A DNA stretch of 8,495 bases from JAWLDB01 sp041686915. GTDB lineage: Bacteria; Bacillota; UBA994; UBA5500. The DNA is taken from the NCBI GenBank assembly GCA_041686915.1, contig JAWLDB010000117.1, forward strand, positions 1-8,495. Reading direction: 5' to 3'. The number at the start of each line of letters is the position of its first letter. The stretch's first letter is position 1. Positions 6,830-8,495 of this stretch are shown here, piece after piece. The notes below the pieces were generated by a model. That model saw only the letters and a program-made list of their open reading frames with translations. It was not told the origin of the DNA and made no database searches. Position numbers and translations under genes: made by a program.

Positions 6830-7534
6830 CTAACGCTGTGCCACCAGCACCAGTTCAAAGTCCGCGGCAGTAAGCAAATGTGAGCGGTCGAATTGGCCAA
6901 AGAACTCTACTTGCCGGAAGCCAAGCTGGCGGAGTCGCCAGGTCAATTCACTCGGCAAATAGTAACGCTGTTCTATATCCAGTTTCAACTGGTGCCCGCC
7001 GTCATCCACGCGCTCCAGGGTCCCCCGTTCGCGCAAGGTAGTAATGTCGAATTCCCCATCCAGCCCGTTGATCAAGGCAAATAGGGCATTACCCGCCGAA
7101 AGAATCAGCTTCCCCCCTGGCCTCAACGCCCGGGATGCGCCTTGCAGAATAGCATAGTCCTTCTCATCGCTTTCCATCAGCGAGAAGGCCCCTTCACACA
7201 TCACAATCACCACATCGAACTCTTCAGCGAAGTCAAGACTACAAGCATCCTGTACAAAGAAGTCTACGGCCAACTGCTCGGCTGCAGTCTTCTCTATAGC
7301 CTGGTCAATCATGGATGAAGACAGGTCTACGCCCACCACTGAGTAGCCTCTGCGAGCAAGCTCTAAGGAATGCCTTCCCGTTCCACAGCCTACGTCCAGG
7401 ATACGACAAGTTTTGTCGCATGCAATCTCTTGTTCAATGAAGTCGACTTCCTCTATGGTCCCTTGCGTAAAGGATTCCCCATCGTAACTCTTTCCCATGT
7501 TCTGGTATAACTCCACATACCATGGTTTATTCAA
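6830..7534 (-). CDS. Class I SAM-dependent methyltransferase
   Basis: Predicted cytosolic methyltransferase (234 aa from the chosen start) of the Methyltransf_11/25 type; substrate not predictable. Visible motifs are motif I ILDVGCGTGRHSLELA (SAM-binding glycine loop, about residues 45-60), VVGVDLS with the acidic residue contacting the ribose (about 67-73), VQDACSLDF (motif II region), FDVVIVMCEGAFSLM (about 106-120), and ALRPGGKLILSAG (motif III). The C-terminal part reads as the usual beta hairpin that ends the fold. I prefer the TTG at 7534-7532 because AAAGG lies 9 nt upstream and the protein then begins M-NKPWYVELYQ. Alternatives are ATG at 7543, with GGAAAGG directly abutting it, and ATG at 7552, with no ribosome binding site. 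The upstream promoter places the transcript start close to 7563, which also favours a shorter form. Confidence 0.88.
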   Translation of the reverse strand: MNKPWYVELYQNMGKSYDGESFTQGTIEEVDFIEQEIACDKTCRILDVGCGTGRHSLELARRGYSVVGVDLSSSMIDQAIEKTAAEQLAVDFFVQDACSLDFAEEFDVVIVMCEGAFSLMESDEKDYAILQGASRALRPGGKLILSAGNALFALINGLDGEFDITTLRERGTLERVDDGGHQLKLDIEQRYYLPSELTWRLRQLGFRQVEFFGQFDRSHLLTAADFELVLVAQR

Positions 7535-7569
7535 TCCTCTCATCCTTTCCATTCGTCAAAACACATAGG

Positions 7570-7599
7570 AGTATAAGGCAATGAGAGCAGATTGGTCCA
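7570..7599 (-). promoter_or_regulatory. Candidate sigma-A promoter for the methyltransferase gene
   Basis: TGGACC (7599-7594, 4 of 6 to the -35 consensus), an 18-nt spacer, and TATACT (7575-7570, 5 of 6 to the -10 consensus) lie just beyond the terminator of the upstream unit. Transcription would begin near 7563, about 29 nt before the preferred TTG start. Confidence 0.4.
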
Positions 7600-7601
7600 G
7601 C

Positions 7602-7652
7602 AAACAAAAGCACCTCCTGCTGTCAGTCTGCCAGACATGCATCAGGAAGTGC
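7602..7652 (-). terminator. Intrinsic terminator of the membrane protein/XRE unit
   Basis: In the minus-strand transcript GCACTTCCTG (7652-7643) pairs with CAGGAGGTGC (7619-7610) over 10 bp with one G-U. A 23-nt loop lies between and itself contains an inner GTCTG/CAGAC match. The stem is followed directly by TTTTGTTT (7609-7602), a good U-tract. It starts 23 nt after the XRE gene stop and closes that unit. Confidence 0.8.
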
Positions 7653-7675
7653 AAGGTAGTGTTTAATTCTTACTA

Positions 7676-7885
7676 CTAATCGGGTGCTGCTTCCTCTGGC
7701 CAGAACAGTTCGTCCAGAGTCTTGGAGAGGGCCTGGCAGATTGCTATACACAGGCTTAGGCTAGGGTTGTACTTGCCCAGTTCAATCAGACCGATGGTTT
7801 GTCGGGCCACACCCACCTTGGTAGCTAGGTCTTCCTGGGACAGGTCTAGCGCAGTTCTTGCCAACTTTAGCCGCATATTCTTCAC
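7676..7885 (-). CDS. Small XRE-family helix-turn-helix transcriptional regulator
   Basis: Single-domain DNA-binding protein (69 aa). The HTH_3 fold spans nearly the whole chain: LSQEDLATKVGV (helices 1-2), ARQTIGLIELGKYNPSL (recognition helix and following turn), CIAICQALSKTLDELFW (helices 4-5). The pattern KxAR-LSQEDLA-VGVxRQTIxLIExGKYNPSL-LFW is that of short Firmicutes regulators. There is no ligand or dimerisation domain. The GTG at 7885-7883 is preferred: it gives M-KNMRLKLAR, the usual start of this group, with GGGTGA 4 nt upstream. A GTG at 7897-7895 overlaps the TAG stop of the membrane protein gene by one base, and an ATG at 7876 is also possible. Tight spacing indicates one transcript with that gene. 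It may control the promoter at 8436-8463, but no operator is demonstrated. Confidence 0.85.
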   Translation of the reverse strand: MKNMRLKLARTALDLSQEDLATKVGVARQTIGLIELGKYNPSLSLCIAICQALSKTLDELFWPEEAAPD

Positions 7886-7896
7886 AGCATCACCCA

Positions 7897-8400
7897 CTAA
7901 TCAAGCTGCTCGTCGGAAGCTCTCTTACTGCTTCTGCGGGCAAGCTGATCACCAGCCACGAGAGTTACTACAAAAAGCGGCAGATAGATCATTAAGGCGG
8001 CCATGAATGTAATGAAGAAGTACCACAGTGAGGTACTCCCATCGCCGTATACCGTGGCGCTGCGTACCCCGAAGAAGGTGGCTATGACCAGTCCACTAGT
8101 CAGCCCGATAAACACCGTTTTGGTGCTCATTGACCACCTGCTCGTGCGGTCGTGCACTTCGACGTCATCTGAGTAGATGCCTAGCGCCACAGACCTAATC
8201 AGGGACCAAAACCCAGGGAGTATTATGACCATGTACTCAGCAATCGCATTTCCGGCCTCTAACCCAAGAACCAGAGTTTTGACTACTACTGATACGCAGC
8301 AGATGGCAAAGGCGATGAAATATGCCTCTTTGTAGATCTGATTCTTAATACCCTCCACTCGCTCATCCATACGGGTGTTCCTCTGCCTAAACAAGTTCAT
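7897..8400 (-). CDS. Four-helix integral membrane protein of unknown function (DUF6773-like)
   Basis: 167-aa protein with a charged N-terminus (MNLFRQRNTRMDERVEGIKNQ) and four hydrophobic segments, numbered from this start at about 26-49 (AYFIAFAICCVSVVVK...), 55-75 (YMVIILPGFWSLIRSVAL), 93-113 (KTVFIGLTSGLVIATFFG) and 125-150 (LWYFFITFMAALMIYLPLFVV). A basic, charged C-terminus follows (RRSSKRASDEQLD). The charge pattern suggests both ends are cytoplasmic. I see no catalytic or transport motif. The order (MDERV-type start, about 160 aa, an XRE gene right behind) resembles the uncharacterised DUF6773 group, but this is from memory and uncertain. The ATG at 8400-8398 is chosen because AAGGAG lies 10 nt upstream. 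A GTG at 8421 lies upstream of that site, and the ATG at 8370 also has AGAGG 9 nt before it. Confidence 0.75.
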   Translation of the reverse strand: MNLFRQRNTRMDERVEGIKNQIYKEAYFIAFAICCVSVVVKTLVLGLEAGNAIAEYMVIILPGFWSLIRSVALGIYSDDVEVHDRTSRWSMSTKTVFIGLTSGLVIATFFGVRSATVYGDGSTSLWYFFITFMAALMIYLPLFVVTLVAGDQLARRSSKRASDEQLD

Positions 8401-8435
8401 TTCCAACCAGCTCCTTGTCACATGTTGATAGCACT

Positions 8436-8463
8436 ATTATATACATATACGTCATAATGTCAA
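8436..8463 (-). promoter_or_regulatory. Strong sigma-A promoter of the membrane protein/XRE unit
   Basis: TTGACA (8463-8458, perfect -35), a 16-nt spacer, and TATAAT (8441-8436, perfect -10) lie in an AT-rich stretch. The predicted transcript starts near 8428, giving a leader of about 28 nt before the ATG at 8400. It is the best promoter in the window. Bases 8464-8495 upstream of it show no other recognisable feature. Confidence 0.8.
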
Positions 8464-8495
8464 TTATATATTGCAATCGGTCCTGTATTAATACC

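Noticed and set aside
6748..6900. N-terminal extension of the acetyltransferase frame (51 more codons)
   Set aside because: It overlaps the end of the methyltransferase gene and the 6789-6812 hairpin. A strong AGGAGG sits right before the internal ATG at 6747, and the extension has no GNAT similarity.
7610..7652. Possible repeat or CRISPR-like unit because of the long inverted arms
   Set aside because: It is a single inverted repeat followed by a U-tract directly after a gene on the same strand, which fits an intrinsic terminator; no second copy was seen.

Overview
All genes lie on the minus strand, so the gene order is read from high to low coordinates. The layout suggests an anaerobic Gram-positive bacterium of the Clostridia/Firmicutes type, possibly acetogenic or syntrophic. 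The reasons are a selenocysteine formate dehydrogenase with HydB/HydC-like partner subunits, strong AGGAGG-type ribosome binding sites, and consensus-like sigma-A promoters. This is inference from gene content; there is no marker gene in the window.

Region 1 (about 8495 to 7602) is a small two-gene unit. A strong promoter drives a four-helix membrane protein of unknown function and a short XRE-type DNA-binding protein encoded immediately after it. The unit ends in a clear intrinsic terminator.

Region 2 (about 7600 to 5779) holds a class I SAM-dependent methyltransferase and a GNAT-family acetyltransferase. A strong GC-rich hairpin separates them. Neither has an assignable substrate.

Region 3 (about 5722 to 1, running off the window) is a formate dehydrogenase operon: fdhD, a NuoE/HydC-like subunit, a NuoF/HydB-like subunit, and the catalytic subunit fdhA. 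The key point is that fdhA does not stop at the TGA at 1381-1383. The frame stays open for 460 more codons to base 1 and keeps matching formate dehydrogenase. The TGA sits exactly at the catalytic selenocysteine position and is followed by a bacterial SECIS-type hairpin. The gene is therefore an 812-residue (so far) selenoprotein whose last roughly 100 residues are cut off by the window edge.

How the operon products likely work together: FdhD supplies sulfur to the Mo/W-bisMGD cofactor of FdhA. FdhA interconverts formate and CO2 and passes electrons through its NuoG-like N-terminal iron-sulfur domain. They then reach the flavin (FMN) NAD(P)-binding subunit and the NuoE-like [2Fe-2S] subunit. 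The flavin subunit has extra C-terminal ferredoxin clusters and the zinc-site residues of HydB from HydABC hydrogenases, so the complex may be NAD(P)-linked or ferredoxin/NAD(P) electron-bifurcating; sequence alone cannot decide. I see no mobile element, CRISPR array, tRNA or rRNA, and no clearly undescribed system. The main value lies in the selenoprotein readthrough and the complex architecture.
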